Below are positions 37,401-52,400 of a stretch of DNA of 64,000 bases, piece after piece. The notes beneath the pieces are model-generated. The model searched no databases, was not told the DNA's origin, and was given only the letters and a program-made list of their open reading frames with translations. Source of the DNA: Beta vulgaris subsp. vulgaris (lineage: Eukaryota > Streptophyta > Magnoliopsida > Caryophyllales > Amaranthaceae); the NCBI RefSeq assembly GCF_026745355.1, contig NC_079206.1, forward strand, positions 12,306,779 through 12,370,778, in the 5' to 3' direction. A program made the translations under genes and the position numbers. How positions within the stretch are numbered: position 1 is the stretch's first letter; every line of letters starts with the position of its first letter.

Positions 37401-40400
37401 GTCACCATGAAGAAGTAATCTTCATCACTCATTGAGTTTTAGGGGGCGTTTGTAGAGGGTAATCAAGGAAAGGAAATTGTTCTTCAATCCCCTTTTAAGA
37501 TGTTTGATTCACTTTTTTTTCAATTCTTTTTTAAGATGTTTGGTTCACTTTTTCTCAGTTCCCTTTCTCCATTTTTGCTGAATTGATTCACCCCAAACTA
37601 TTAATCCTGATCCCCATCACCCCCCCCCCCCCCCCGCCCAATGGACTTGAACCATATTCAGTTTGGCATCAATTATCATGTCATGTCACCACTCACCACT
37701 ATCGTTCACAGACACAGCCACCTCTAGTTCACCTCCAGCACCTCACCACCATCATCCCATCACCACCACAACCATCATCACCTATGTGATCCCCACTTAA
37801 ACACCGAACTCCAAAAATTACCATCACTCCCATGCAAACATGCACACCAAAGCTGTCTGCAAATGTAATTCCATATAAACATCAAGAGAACACAAATTTG
37901 AACATTTCTCCCGGTCCTTGAAACCACTACACGCACATCAAGATCAACCACCGCCAAACGAAATTTAATGTAGAGGAGAATGAGAACCATAACCTACCAG
38001 ATTGGGGTCTTGGTAGGTCGAACGAGAACACCAATAGCCAAACCACAATTATTATGCAGCGGAGATGGTGGTGGTGAAGGCAGAGATGGTGATGGTACTA
38101 TTTACTTTCCCAAGGTGTTTAATGTTTAAGATGATGATTGAAGACTTGGAGGCATTGAGTCACCGACAGTTCACTGTATATATGGAGAAAGAATGAATAT
38201 CTTTTTTTTTCTTTGGGGGGAAGAGGTTTGGAAAAAGAATATGATGGAAGGGGAAGTCTGTGTTAAGAATTGGGGTTGGTCTTTGAACTAAACAGAAGTT
38301 AAGGAAAATCATTTCTTTACCGAATCTGAACCAAACGCTTTTTTCCAATTTCTCTATCTTGATTCCTCCCCCTTATTTCCTGTTCTTATTTCCTTTCCCT
38401 TTCTATTATGTGAACCAAACATCCCCTTAGACATTTGACAAAAGACGTCAACAACGAGATTCCATGGGGTAGCATAACCAGCAGTAATGTCAAACATGGT
38501 CTGCACATTCTTTCCATTGAGAGTTTGATAAATTGATAGTATAGTGTCTCTAAAATCACCTTACATTAAAGAGAGCCAGGGGAAAACACCAGACCTTCTC
38601 ATAATAAAATGAAGTAATTTTAAGATTAAGAAATAATTAGGAAATACAGATTAAGGGAACTGTAAAACATGTGCCAGTCCTGTTGAGCATCAGATATACC
38701 TAAGCCAAGAAGAATAAGATTTGCATCTTCAAAGACATGTTTCTCGTAAGGAAAGTGTCATGAAATAAAAAGCTTTCCACAGATTGGCAACACTTGTCCC
38801 TTAAAAGTCGCCACCTGGTAAGACATACTTTCTCAAACTCACTCAAAGTCTGAACCAAAATAAGAGTTAAATTATCTGAGACATGTTTCTAGAGCACAAA
38901 ATTTCCATGACCTAGCTCAGATCTAGAATCCTTATATCTAAAAAGTTACCCCCGTTCAAGACATACTTCTTCAAACTTACTCAAAATCAGGCCAGGAATA
39001 ACTAGTCAAGATTGTTATTATCCCCCTACTTTACCCAGTATTTTCAGATAACTAATATAAAGAAATGGAACATAACTAAGACTAATTAAGGTTATGCGCT
39101 GCCTAGGTGAGAAAAAAGCATATTTCCACTCATCAGCCATTTCTTTCGTTTCACTGGATCTTTGCTAAATTAAGCAAAGAATTGATATTTTCTTATAATG
39201 AAGATTTCTTTTTCCTTCTACCGGAGTTTCGTCTCATAGTAAATAAGAAAAAGAAAATCCTTTGTTATTGCTTGAGGGGAAATACGGAGAAATGCTGGAT
39301 AATAAGAAACAAATATAGAAGGTGTTAATTTACATCCACACCCGTCTCTTCTCCACAAGTCAAATAAATAAAAACAAAAGGAACCGAAAGATTTCCATTA
39401 CCCGTATAAAGAATCTATATATAAGGAAATTCAACCCTTACCTCTGCATCAACCCCACTCACTGCCGAGATAAATGAGCAGCTTGAAGTTAATAGATCCA
39501 AAACCATTCTGACTGATCTCAGCATGGACAAAACAGAATCCTCTCCAGCAGTCTCTAGGCTGTAAATTGATGTTGATGAGCCAAAACAAAAACCTCAATA
39601 ATAAAAGAAAAGGACAACAATATAACCATGTTAATAGCTAGAAAGCCAGCATTGATTTACATCTCAGGCTCACTATTAAACTCTTAGTAAACGAATTCTA
39701 TGGATTCACTTCTTACCTCTCAACAAGGTCAGCAAAGATAAGTCTGACAGTATCATCTGAAAAGAAAGTATCACCATTCCCGAGCTGGACTCCATTTTGA
39801 AAAGCATGGTATGGAATTGATAATATAGCTTCTAGGCACACCCACTAAATCATTTTAACAATAAATGAATAATTCCGCAAGATATTCTCTATAAAGACAT
39901 GGTGAATTGAATCATACACTGATGCAAACTGACACGGTAAGAAACGTAAAAGAAAAAATAATAAGAGAGCTGCAAGAAACTGGAGGATAAGGTAATTACC
40001 TATAATACTATATACTTCTTCCTTTATTAATACTTGACACACTTTGACTTGTACACTATTCACACTCTCTTTGACCATATCTTGTGATTTTCACGCAAAG
40101 CAAAATAACCATGTGGGATCTTGTTAGATTCATCTCATCATATACTTTAAGAATATCATCTTTTTAGTTCTTAATTATAGGGATTTAGAGATATTAATGG
40201 TTAAATTTATGCATTCGCAGCGTACACATTCAAAATTTAAAATATCTATGATTCTTATTTAAAGGAAATAAGAGATATTAATGGTTAAAGTTATGCACTT
40301 GCAAGCTTCCCAGAAAAACTATGTCAATTATTTAGCCTCACAAATAAGAAAAGCTTACGAGAACCTAAAGTGAAACATGGCTCATTGATTTGCCATGAGA

Positions 40401-43400
40401 CTGGGATGTCAGGTGCAGAAAGTAATGCCAAGCAAGTCACTATAGAAAGGAAAAGAAATGCATTCACGCCTAACCTTCTTAAGTTCCTCGACACTATAAA
40501 AATCAAGATAGAATCTCTTTCTAAATAGCATGAGATAAGTGCAAAAAGACAAGCAGCCACTATAGTTACATCCAGACCTACTACTAAATTCATATCCATG
40601 ACCCGAATTACATAACAGCCAAATCCAAAATGTATCATTTTAGCTCCGGTCTTTGAGAAGAGGGGGGGGGGGGGGGTCTTATGTGAATTACATCTAACAA
40701 TCAGCTGGTGCTTGTCCGTAAATAAATCAACTTAAATATTTGCCTTTGAGTTGGACTTTGGTCCTGTTACTGTGACCATGGTCAGTTGTTCACTTGACTG
40801 CAAATACAGAGATTATGGCCATAAGTACAAGGTTATTCAAACAGTATTCCCATGCCTGAAATGCAGTTACAAAAGTATAGAAATCGAAAAGGCCAAAGAG
40901 ATAATTTGACTTTTCTTGTATTTGTGGATAGATTTCCTCTTGGTATTCAACAGCATGTGATTTTGTCCTTCACCCTCCATTCATACATGATACATGGCTA
41001 ACAGTGTCAAGGTCTAACACCTCTTTATTACTTTTGAAGACAAAAAAAAGGGGGGCTAAGAAGAGGTAGCAAAGTCAAAAGGTACAAAGTACATAGGGGA
41101 ATACCTTCCAGGTCATTAATGCCGCCCTCCTTGTCCGTGCTAATTGTTGAACAGCAAGGAAACCATTTATGTGATTGAGAAATCTTATAGTCATGGAATC
41201 AAGAAAAGGCCTATTTGTTGCCACTGGATCTGACGAATTACTCATGTCTTGAATGCAATTGATAGCTGAAGAAGAAATCACGGGGACAGAAGCTTTAAGA
41301 GCAAAACTCAGAGCTTCATAAGCAGCCAGATAAATCTCCGCACTAGTCTGATTGAAGACATCAAAGGTAGTGAGTGGAATAAAAAAACAAAAGGCATATA
41401 TGATAGAGTGCATGGTAAGACTTAGAACTTTCGTTAAAGAATTATTCGTCAGACGATCAGTTATATACCTGATCACAAGGATCTAGGCTGATGCTTCTAT
41501 AATATTACACTCAATTTCAAGTAATGTTTTCTACTCGAATAAATAGGAAAACATTCTGTTAATAAATGAACCGTCTTTGAAGAAATCAACAAAGATTTAT
41601 CACTAAAAGCTACAACATTTAATTTGAGAATTGTACCAATAAGTGTAATACTGCTTTGCCCCCCTCCCCCTCCGTGGCAACACTGAAAAAAAAAAAGGAA
41701 AGCATTTTTCCTCCATTCTCTCCCTCTTGCCCACTTCTAAACCTTGCCACGTCCTTAGCTGGCCACTGCTGCTGAACACGCTTGAAACCATTAAAGGATT
41801 CATTAGATATGAGGTTTTAGAATTGCAGCCACAAAGCTAAGCCTTCTTTTCCTCTCTCCAGCTCCGGTCCTCCACCTTGATAACCTCCAATATATACTGA
41901 TCTAGCTGCAGCACTGGTTTTCAGAGAATAAGAGATTCTTTGGCAGTACTTTCCAACGTTTTGATTCTTCTCTTTTTCCTTGTCCACCTTTCCCAACAGC
42001 CCAGCTAGTGAAAACCTTTTGATGCTATCCAGTGATAACTCAAATACAGACTCTTCAGTTATTTAAGATTCTTTTCCTCTCTCCTCATTCAATCTCATTC
42101 ACTATAACGACATAGTTACCAGCTCTAAAAACTAAAAATCACCTGTTATCCATAAAGGTTCACTATTTCTTTAGGGGTTTTCATAAGATTGCAACGGCTT
42201 TGTGCCACCATGGACAGTGACGGTACTACTTTGCTGGTTGATAATGGTGGTTTTATGGTAAGACTATGGAAAAGGAATATATTTTGGGTCGATGGACGGT
42301 TGCAGTGATGAAGTTCAAAGATTGTTGTGTAACTCACAAAGAAGGTGAGAGGAGAGAGGAGAGAGGAGAGAAAAAAAATCACCATCCTCTTTACAACCAA
42401 CTATGCCACATTGCCACGTGTCTGCCAGGTGCCAACTATCCCTCAACTAAAGAACAGGAGAGGATCCAATTCCCTTTACAAATATGGTAAATGGTTATAC
42501 AGCACCTCCTAGAATTTATAGAAATCTTGGAGTTCGAGTCAAGGTCAACACTCCAACTATTAAACTTAAGGAAAACACATCTTGTGAAAACTATTTTGGA
42601 AATTTTACCATACCTCAGAGTCACTGATGGCTGAGGAAACAACCTTGTCAAAGAATTTCCACAAGAAACTGCAAGCAATATTGAGTCTAGCACTGTCTTT
42701 GAGATGTTTGCACCATGATGAGACAGTTGCAACAGTTTTCACAGACACAATCTGTCAACACATCGAGAAAAGGAATTAGATGCTGACCTTTACAAGACTA
42801 TGAACCAGGTAAGGGTTTAATTGCCGAGATCCATGCAATAAAAGGTTGACAACTAGCTTACTAAACAAACTTTCCAGGGTAGATAAAACACGCACCCTAC
42901 AGGGAGACAGCATGGGAGGGTGCAAATGCAATAGCATAGAAAATATGCACCATAGAGTATAAAAAGCAAAATTATCAACAAATAAATAGAGTACAAAAGC
43001 AAAGAGATAATACAGCTTGCAAGACAAGAGCTGTCACAGGAGAAGATAGTCTCCGTCGACTAGGGCCCCCTAACTTTCCAGTTACAGAACCAGGTAGTCT
43101 AGTGTCCACTGCAGCATGAGACCAGAATATTGAACAAGACGATTCAGAATAAGAGATCAACTTATCCTGCACTTAAGACAGAGATATCCCATATTAGATA
43201 TGACTTGTAGAATTGTAGTGCTCAAACACAAAGAGTACATATAGTCCATAAAATAATATGGAATCTATTACCAATATGATTAGTAAAACGTTAGCAAATT
43301 TTTCAGCAACATGACAGTTCGTATGTACTAAGGCATTCAACTCGGCTTTTGAACCAGCTTTAAGTTCTGCTTTAAAGTAATTATCAGTGCTTAGCTGCAC

Positions 43401-46400
43401 AATTTCAAGCTCATGAACCAGGCTCAAGAGCAACACGAGAAACTTCACAGGTATCCACTCCCCCAAGCTGCTTTGCTGGCAGATGGTGACACCCTTTTCT
43501 TCAATAAACTGTGATGATAATTTCACAAACAGATTAATCTATCAGAAGATTTGCAGGAGAAACAAGTCATGTCCAAAAAGAGCAGTATCATCATCAATCC
43601 ATCATCAACGTGCTTAAGCTAAAATCTATTTTCAACTTGATTTGATAATAAAGCAGCTATAGAAAACATCGTATTACAGAAGAAAGAAGCTCAAGGAAAG
43701 CAGTCCAACTATTTCCATGGCATCAGGTAGCTTTCGATGCTTCTTTTCATCTTCTAGGTGCTCTACAAAGGTACAAGTGCACAGCTTAACTCTACGAGAA
43801 AGATATGAACAATAACAAGCCACTGAGTTACCCTTTATATTATAGACAAACAAATCAAATTTCCATCAGGATATGCCCACAACTTATAACCCCCCTTGAA
43901 ACAAGGTTGTACAAGCAGAAAAACAGACGGAACAACAAAAGAGCCTTCGCGTTTAAGAGATAGTACAGAATGACAACATAAAGTTTTTGGTACTCCACCA
44001 AAAAGAGGTCACTGATGCAAATGAGAATTTTGAAACAGGAGTTGCAAGAGAGCAATTTAGTAAATTAATGAAGGAAATGGCAATGAGTAGGCAGGATAAC
44101 ATTAAACGGTAAAGGGATCCAATAGACAAGCTTTCTTAGCATACAGAAAGAGTCAATTCAGATCTTCAGGAAAACTATATTCTCATAGTGGAAAATTACC
44201 TAAATGCGTCAAAAATTAGAGCAGCAGAAGGAAACATGAATACAGTAACAGAGAGTCAAAAGGAAACGAAATCATCAAAACAAACAAACAATTGAATAGT
44301 TTGCAGAATATCAGAGAGTTTAAAACTAGCAAGTGAATGAAGCATTATTCTTTGAGAGAGAAAGTCATAAACGATGCAAGATAAAAGTTGTGATTTAAAA
44401 ACTATCAGCATATATAAAAGTTCAAGTGAAAAGTGAATGAAACATTATTATTTGAGAAATAAAACCATACAAGTTAAAAGTTAATATTTAAAGAGTATCA
44501 GCATATATAAAATTTCAATTGAAACTCAAAAGATAACATGGACCAGACAAGCATTTGAAAAAGCATGAGGTGCAATAAACAATTGAAGGTCCTGGAGCTT
44601 AGGTATAAAAACAAGCCCTGAAAGCCCGTGACTTGGCAGAGTGAGGCACACACTTTCTATATGAAATATGGTTATTGACGTAAACAGTATTGCACACAGA
44701 ATCACATATTAGAGAGGTAACCAAAATAGAGTGATTGACTTTGAGAAAGTATTGCACATAAGACCATACGCTATTACAGAAAAAAGGATTACGAGATTTT
44801 ATGATTTTTATTTTATAAGTACTTGAAAAGCAATTAATTCAAATAGGAGAATGATTGGTGCCTCTATCACCTGAAGTGCCTCAAAGTTCCCTGGAAGACA
44901 TCATCTTATACACTGTGTGCCCTGGTATCTCAGGGGTGCTAATCTTAACAAAGCGAGTCCCACACTGTTTGTTCTCCTAGAAACAATTTATCCCTTATGA
45001 CCAGATTTCCCTTAGAAAATAGATGGCCAAGAAGGAAAAAGAAATTTGACAAGAATATACGAACGATTCAAGCATTAAAGCAAACACCCCCAATCAGGTC
45101 CTTTCAGAAGCAGAACGTCAGCAAGGTGGGATGGATGCAGCCATGTCCCAGAAAATAAGAGGATGTTAAAAAAAATGCTTCATAGTGCATAATTAACAAT
45201 CCAGTATTAGATGAGTTTCTTTTCACACCCAAGGTATACGATTCGCAACCCCTCCCCCCCCCCCTTCCAGTCCCAAGCTCCTCACAAGAAAAAACAAAAG
45301 AGAAGGTATGCTGAGTAAGATAATGATTTACTAAAGAAAAAAAACACCACCTTAAAAAGAGGTTCAAGTTGGTGTTCTTCCTCTACACGAAGAAACAGAA
45401 CTCTCGTCCATCTTTCTGCTTCAGCGCACCATGCAACCAAGTCTTCGTCATCATAATGAACCCCAGCATTAGAAAAGTATTGAGTGGTAAATCTTCTCGG
45501 GAAGTCACACAGACCCTGTGTAATATGCTTATTGTAACTCACGCCATTTGCAGCACAATTCTGCTTGTTATTTCCTGTAAACCATTCCTGAAGTTTCCTC
45601 CTTAAAGAACCTACAAAAATAAACTACAGATTAGAAAAATGAAATTCATAACCAGAAACAATCTAGCCATACAATGATTGCAATCTCACTCTCAACAATC
45701 ATATTCATGGTAAGCGAAGACTAACAAAAACAGAGGGATACAAAGCTACATAGGCAGGTTCCAAAAGAAGGGAAATACAAACACCCTGTACAAGGAACAC
45801 AAAAGACAGTAATCATTACGACAAACCTTGAAATCTAGATCCACGTCGTGTCAGATACATAGCACAAAGCTATAAGAAGCTAGTCACTATCTAAATGGCT
45901 AAACAATCTCTAGCTAAAGAGCTAAATCCCCATCATTAAATAATGTTGTTTGAGGTTGAATATCAACCAAATGCTGATTGTAGCAACAAGACATATATCA
46001 TTCCCCTCAAAGAAGGTAGTATCCAAAGTCCAAACCAATCAATCAAGGTTGAAAATTTAGGATGGTGAAAAAAACATCGTCTGGATGGACATGAACATAT
46101 ATCTTTTCCCTCAAAGAAGGTATGTCATCCTTCCATAATTTGATGTTTTCTTCCAAGAGAAATAACTTTATGCCATCATGAAACTATGAGGACCACCAAA
46201 ACGTAGATTCTTCCACCATCAATTTCCAGGTTCCCACAACAGCATTTTCTTAAATCCATTTCACCATACCTCTGTGACCTTGGAAATCTAGCTCCCTGGC
46301 ATTCCATGATATAGCTTCATGGTTCACACTAGCCATTTACAATATGTTCTTTCCTCTCCAAAGCTTTTTTTGTCAGCCTTACTCTCAACTTCCCTTTTCT

Positions 46401-49400
46401 TCCTGTTAGCTTCCAGCGAAGTCAGGAAAGACATCAGTTCTGCCTCATGACCTTCAATGGGCAGCTCCATTTTTGTGCTAAGGAAACCAATCTGATTTAG
46501 AACCCAAAAGGAAAGCTTCTATCCTATGCTGATTGAAATATGCTTCTTACAGGATGAATTTTCAGCTCGATTTGAAGCCTCAGCCAAAAAAAAAAGGTAG
46601 ACATTACTATAAGAAGAGAATAAATTCTAAAAGCATTAAAAATATATCAAACACAAATATATAGCCAAATGTATGCAGATAAAAACTTTCAATCAATGGA
46701 CAAGGACACCATAACTGAATGAAGGCTTTATACTTTGGCTTCCTTTTGTCTGTGTAATCCTCTTCGATAAGTTATTGCATATAAATACTCATTCCTTAAT
46801 CAAGTGGAAATGAACAGGGGAATCCCTCACAACGCTATTAGCAAGATTTAGGAATATATATCAAGCTGAAATCCAAGATTTTCCCCAGCAACATGCACTA
46901 TCCATATGGTGAGCAGGTTCTTCCTCTAGTAACCTAGCTGAAATCCTCCCTCGTCTCCTCCATCAAGTTCTCTAAATACACCTTTATGAATCTTCGACCT
47001 TTCCCATGTCACAGCTATCACTGTCCTGTGTGGACATTCAACTAAAAATCCACCATAAAGTCTTTATAGGCACAAAACTAATGAGGCAACGAGAGCACTT
47101 TGAGTTCATTCTTTCACTTAGGAAGAGAATGTGCTTCATCATCCACCTTACAAGTTACAAGGCGACAAGCTAGATGCCTAGACTTACCCACCATATGATA
47201 ACTAGGGTATTTTGGTAAGGTCTGAAAGAACCAGAACAGAAAAAATATAGCTTACACCAGTTAAGTTGAGGTGGCCTGTACTTGCAGAAGGATACAAGGG
47301 GCCTTGGATTCAGGATATCTATATGTTTGGTTAGTGGCAACTATTGCAGCAAGGATCACATTAATTTCAGATGTCAAAGCCCCTAGTCTCTCAACTCCTG
47401 AAAGCTAAGAATTTTCCTAAGAATAACTTCTTGGAGGCACAGGCACCAGATGCATCCAACTCAAGTTATACATGGAGGAGCATATGAAGGGAGATCTTGC
47501 AAAAAGGGATAAAAGGGACACAAAATGGTCTAGTATAGTAAGCAAGTGGCTGTCGCAATTAGGTCTTTTAAGCAAATTTTGGGACCCATCAGCGTATGAA
47601 AATCGACCGATTGCAGACCTTCTTGACTGGGATATGAGGGCCTAGAAAAAGAGTGCCCAAGAGAAATTTTACCTCCCATTGGAGTGGATATGATTCTACT
47701 CATTTCAATCATTTCTGCTCGAGTGAAATTGGGCCTACCTAGTATACCATCGGGCTTTAGAAAACAAAATGGAGGGTAATCGCTTTATATCGATATCCTC
47801 ACCAGAGACTAATTAATGGAAGAATATGTGACGCATCGTCCCAACAAGAATTTATATGGTAAACCTGTAAGGAAATTTAACACACAAGTGCATTTGGCAG
47901 AGGAAGTCATACAAGAGAACAAGTCCTCATTGTGCAGAGGAGAGGAGAATGACATGCACTCCTGCATGATTGTAATCTTGCTAGACATATCTCAAATGCT
48001 ATAAGCCCAAGAACCACTTTAAAGAGTCTGAAAAACGAATGATAGACTGGTGGGCATGAGTTCTGAAGTCACAAAAATGGAGGTTCAAAAGGAAGTTAAG
48101 AAATGTGCTGTTTTGACATGAGAGTATACTGAAGGCCAAGCAATAAAATAGATAGGTATCACCACCATGCAACACAATTACACAAATGATCAACAAAATC
48201 CAGGAAGCACTGCAAGAATGGATTAGAGCATGAACACTTCAAGAGTGCACGGCGCACGACCATCAGTCCAAATGAGAAAGCTCTGCAAGACGGTTATACC
48301 GAGATGCAGACATTATGAATGACCAACTCACCAAGTTTGGAATGGTAGGCCGTGACTACAATGAAAATGCTAGCATAATAGGCCCTAAAGAAATTAGTGG
48401 CGCTTGACAGTTTAAACAAGCAAATGTTCAAAAATTAAAATGGACTCTAAAAGTGCAAGCAATGGAAGATGCAGGTGTTTCAGTAGAAGCAGACGGTGTA
48501 CCCAAGAATGCTCAGGCTAATCAACTCCAGAAATGAGGAAGTTCTTTCGAGCTTGTTGGTGGCCTATTGTTAAGAGAGCAGTAAATAGGTTAGCACATTA
48601 TCTTGCAAATAACTTGTCAAAGAAGAAACATTTTCTTGCTAATATTCCCTCAGTGTCATGGTTCTCCATTTCAGCAGTCCGATTGCACAAAGCACTCTTT
48701 CCTTTTTGTGGCAAGAGCACGAATTTTGTTAGAATTCTAACACTTAGACACTGATTTTGACTCTAGTTTGAGGACCCTCATGTGTAGACCAGGTTATTGG
48801 TCGGGTCAGGCTCAGTGGGGGTCGGAAGCGGGTCGGCTCATAAGAGGATCGCCTCATAAAGGGTCGGTAGCGAGTCGGGCCAAACGGGTAGTAGGCCGAT
48901 AGCGGGTCAATAATGGGCGGGTTGGCAAACGAGCAAGAAAAACAAGGAATAAAGAGGGTCAAAAGTGATTTTAAGTGAATGTGAATAAAGCCTTGTCCAA
49001 TAAAAGCCCTATAAATTTGACCCTAACCCTTTAGCCATTGGATTACCCTGTCCAATAACCAGGTCTACTCATAGGTATGGTGTATACCCTGTAGTGTCAA
49101 CCAATATTTAGTAATTGAGTTAAGCTTAATCAAGCGTCTTTCCTTCCCAAGGAAAGAACAAAAGGAAATGCAAAATCAGAAGAGAGATAATATCAGCCCA
49201 AAGCACGGAGAACGGAGGGGAACGGCTGAATATACAACTCACAAAAAGAACATATCAGAAGTACTTTCTTACCGCCACTATCAATAAATTCACGTGGCAA
49301 GGCTGCTATGAAGTGCAAAATTGTCTCAAGGGAGAGCTCATCAGGACAAACTAGTGAAACAGCAGCTTCTATCACTTTCTCGCAAACTGATACATAACAA

Positions 49401-52400
49401 AATTTCAGGTCAAAGGCAATAACAGAATAAAGGATTAATATGCATCATGGCAATATAAATTAAAAGGTCAGTAATGAGAAGTTGTATGCCTCTGAGACGG
49501 TAATTAGGATTGAAGTGTGGTTTGCTATTCTCAATGATAAACCTCAGACTGTCAATTAAGTCTGCTTTGACAGCACAATGTTGAGTTCTCGGAGACCTTG
49601 TTCCATTTATATCAGATAAGCCATCAATGCATTGTTGGGTTCCGCCAGTAACAACACCATGCTCCTCAGCTGCAGATATCTTTGAAGATTCACTTGCAGA
49701 AAAGATGCATTCAGAGAGACTCATTAAACCAGATCGGCCAAGAGACTGCTGTCTTGCTACAGATGCTAATTTGATAAGAAACAGAATGTGTTCCCTGTGA
49801 AACAATTAAAAGGATTTGTTATATGTATTTGACAATAAAATGCAAAATTCCACATCATTACCCTATTGAGACAGTCAGGAGTCAGGACCATCACTTGATC
49901 AGTAAGTCAAACTATCTTAGATTTGACAAGCATCAAATTTTTAAATCATCATGAGATTTGAAACGATTTGGAGTAAGATTTATTCTAAATAATTTGGGGA
50001 AGTTACAATAGCTTAGCTACTGCATAATATACAAACCAAACATTTAACTTGATGCGCTTTGGTGGGCAATATCAAAGAAGGGGTATACTATGTAGGTTTA
50101 TAGACTTAGCTGAATATATGTATCGACACAAAAATAAAAAAAGTCTGGAAGGAGAATTTTTCTGTTACGATTAGACTACGATACTACACATGAGATCTAC
50201 ATTTAGTCCTTTTCTCAATGCAGCAAAGTAATATGGGACTTGAGATCTGCATTAAGTCCTTTTCTCAAAGCAGCAAAGTAATTATGGGACTCTTATAATG
50301 AAAAAGACTGAATAATAGATTCTCTTCCAACCTTAGCATGTAGAAAATAAAGAGACTCCATATGCCACACATGGGCTATGTGTTGCGAGATCATCACCCA
50401 GATGGGTTAACAACTGTAAACCTGCAGCCGATATTATTAAGTACATGATCTGTAGACCCAGATTGATCAAAAAAACTTGTATCAACATAGGGATCTAATC
50501 GTACCCACGTAGAACCGGCAATAGAATTGTTTAGGATTGCTAGGATCGGTTAATGGATCATCCATAGGATAGTTGATGATCATAATCAACAATAGGATCG
50601 CTAGAATCGAGATCCTGAAACGGTTTTAACAATCTTGCTCATAAGGGGGGAAATAGACCTCTCTTAGCGTGTTAAACCCTCATGGCTTGATCTCATAATA
50701 GATAAATAAACATTTAGGTATTTACCCACAGGCCACTATTGAGGCCTGAGGCCACAATAAAATATCAAAAAAAAAAAAAAAACTAAAATGCATCTAAACA
50801 TAGATGAAAAAGTATGTGTAATTGTGTTTTCGATCATGAGCTCTCAATGCTCTACTTCTCCTAATTCTTTGACCTCTATCTCAATGCTTCTTTGTCCCAT
50901 AACAATCTCCATCCTGCACTAGAAATATCACTAGTTTCCTCAATTTATGATCCAATTCAATGCCCATTTCCCAATTCAACGATTTATTATGGACATTTTT
51001 TGGGCAAAAAATGTCCAAAATGATGTTTATGCCTTTACGGTACATAGGTTGCATTTTTTAGCAAAGTAGTTGTGACTTGTGAATCATTGACTAATATGCA
51101 ATATACTACTTAAACACCCTTATTTTGTTGTATTTAGCTTCTGTTACGAGTTAACTTTTTCAAATATCATGTTATACTCCATTGTTTTTGTAAAAACTTG
51201 ACAATCCTACGATCAGATCCCACAATTTGATCCTGCAAGGTGTTCTTGTTCCAAAGTAGAATCATAATCTTTTATTTCTTTTGACGGGGTAGAATCCTAA
51301 TCCTGATAACAATGCTTGCATCACCATTTTCATACACCAATTATAAACTTTATCATCCAATCACTGACGGCATTCTTGGCCAGGAGTGGAAGAGGCCTTG
51401 TCAATATGAATTCGTCCACTTTAGTTGAAAAAAATGTAAACTCGCTTAAAGCATTTAATATTGAAACATCAACTTGAGAAAGTTAAAGGTCATCATGAAA
51501 TATCATTCCAAGTATCTTTACCAGGGATGAAAAAACGTATATCATTTTACCCCTAAGTCTAAATTATCTGAGTTGTAATTGAAGAGGAATAATAAGATTA
51601 TGAGGTATAGATTTGGTCAAGCCTCGAGGTGGAATGAGAAGTTTTCATAGCCTGTTTGGTCCTATCCCTAGGGAACTTTAGTTTGACTCGCTTTTTTGCC
51701 ATACTAAGCATATCATGTTTTCTATTACCCAACTTAGGCCCTATTCTTTTAGGGCTGAACTAAACTGAAGTGAGCTGAGAGCTAAACTGAAATTGTGAGA
51801 GGGAAGTGGCCAAGCTGAATTGAAGTCAGCTGAACTGAAACTGTGCCCAAAAGTTTAGGGCCTTATAAGACTAAAAATTTCTTGCCATCTTTGAAGTAAA
51901 CCTCATGTCTCTACGAAGACATCACTTTTCTCATCTCAAGGGTTTCAAGGTATCTGAAACATGTTCAATATGATTTTAGCAAGGCAAATTGGAGAGTTAG
52001 CGTAACAAATTTCCATGTGCTCCTCATGTTCGTATATGACCCCATGAAGAAATCCTCACTTGATCCTCACTTAATCCTCACTTATTCCTGCATCAGAATA
52101 CTTATTAAGATAGCACAGATTGCAAGCCGGAAACTATAACAAAGACTAATACGTACCTCCCACACAGAGAACTAGAATAGTGGTAGAAGAACTTGGAAGC
52201 CGCTTCTATAGTTTTCGAAGAGTGGACTCCTTTCAGACCTAAAACAAGTATGCAGAGAATATAAACCTTCCAAAAGATAGATAAACATATCATTTATGAC
52301 AGGTTCCATGATTTTACAGAAATTGAACCAAAATTTCCAACAAGTTTTCAGTATACAAGTTACAAGCAATAAAATGTCAGACTCAGAATTCATAGTATAT

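Larger units (their letters stand above)
45611..49272 (-). other. Long intron of methyltransferase gene (exon 9-10)
   Basis: 3.7 kb filled largely with LINE-derived remnants (about 46190-48760) and an hAT-like MITE (48785-49067). Confidence 0.7.
49795..52156 (-). other. Intron of methyltransferase gene (exon 7-8)
   Basis: 2.4 kb. Contains the 50-bp tandem duplication at 50191-50290 and a small MITE candidate at 51734-51867. Otherwise nothing recognised. Confidence 0.6.
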
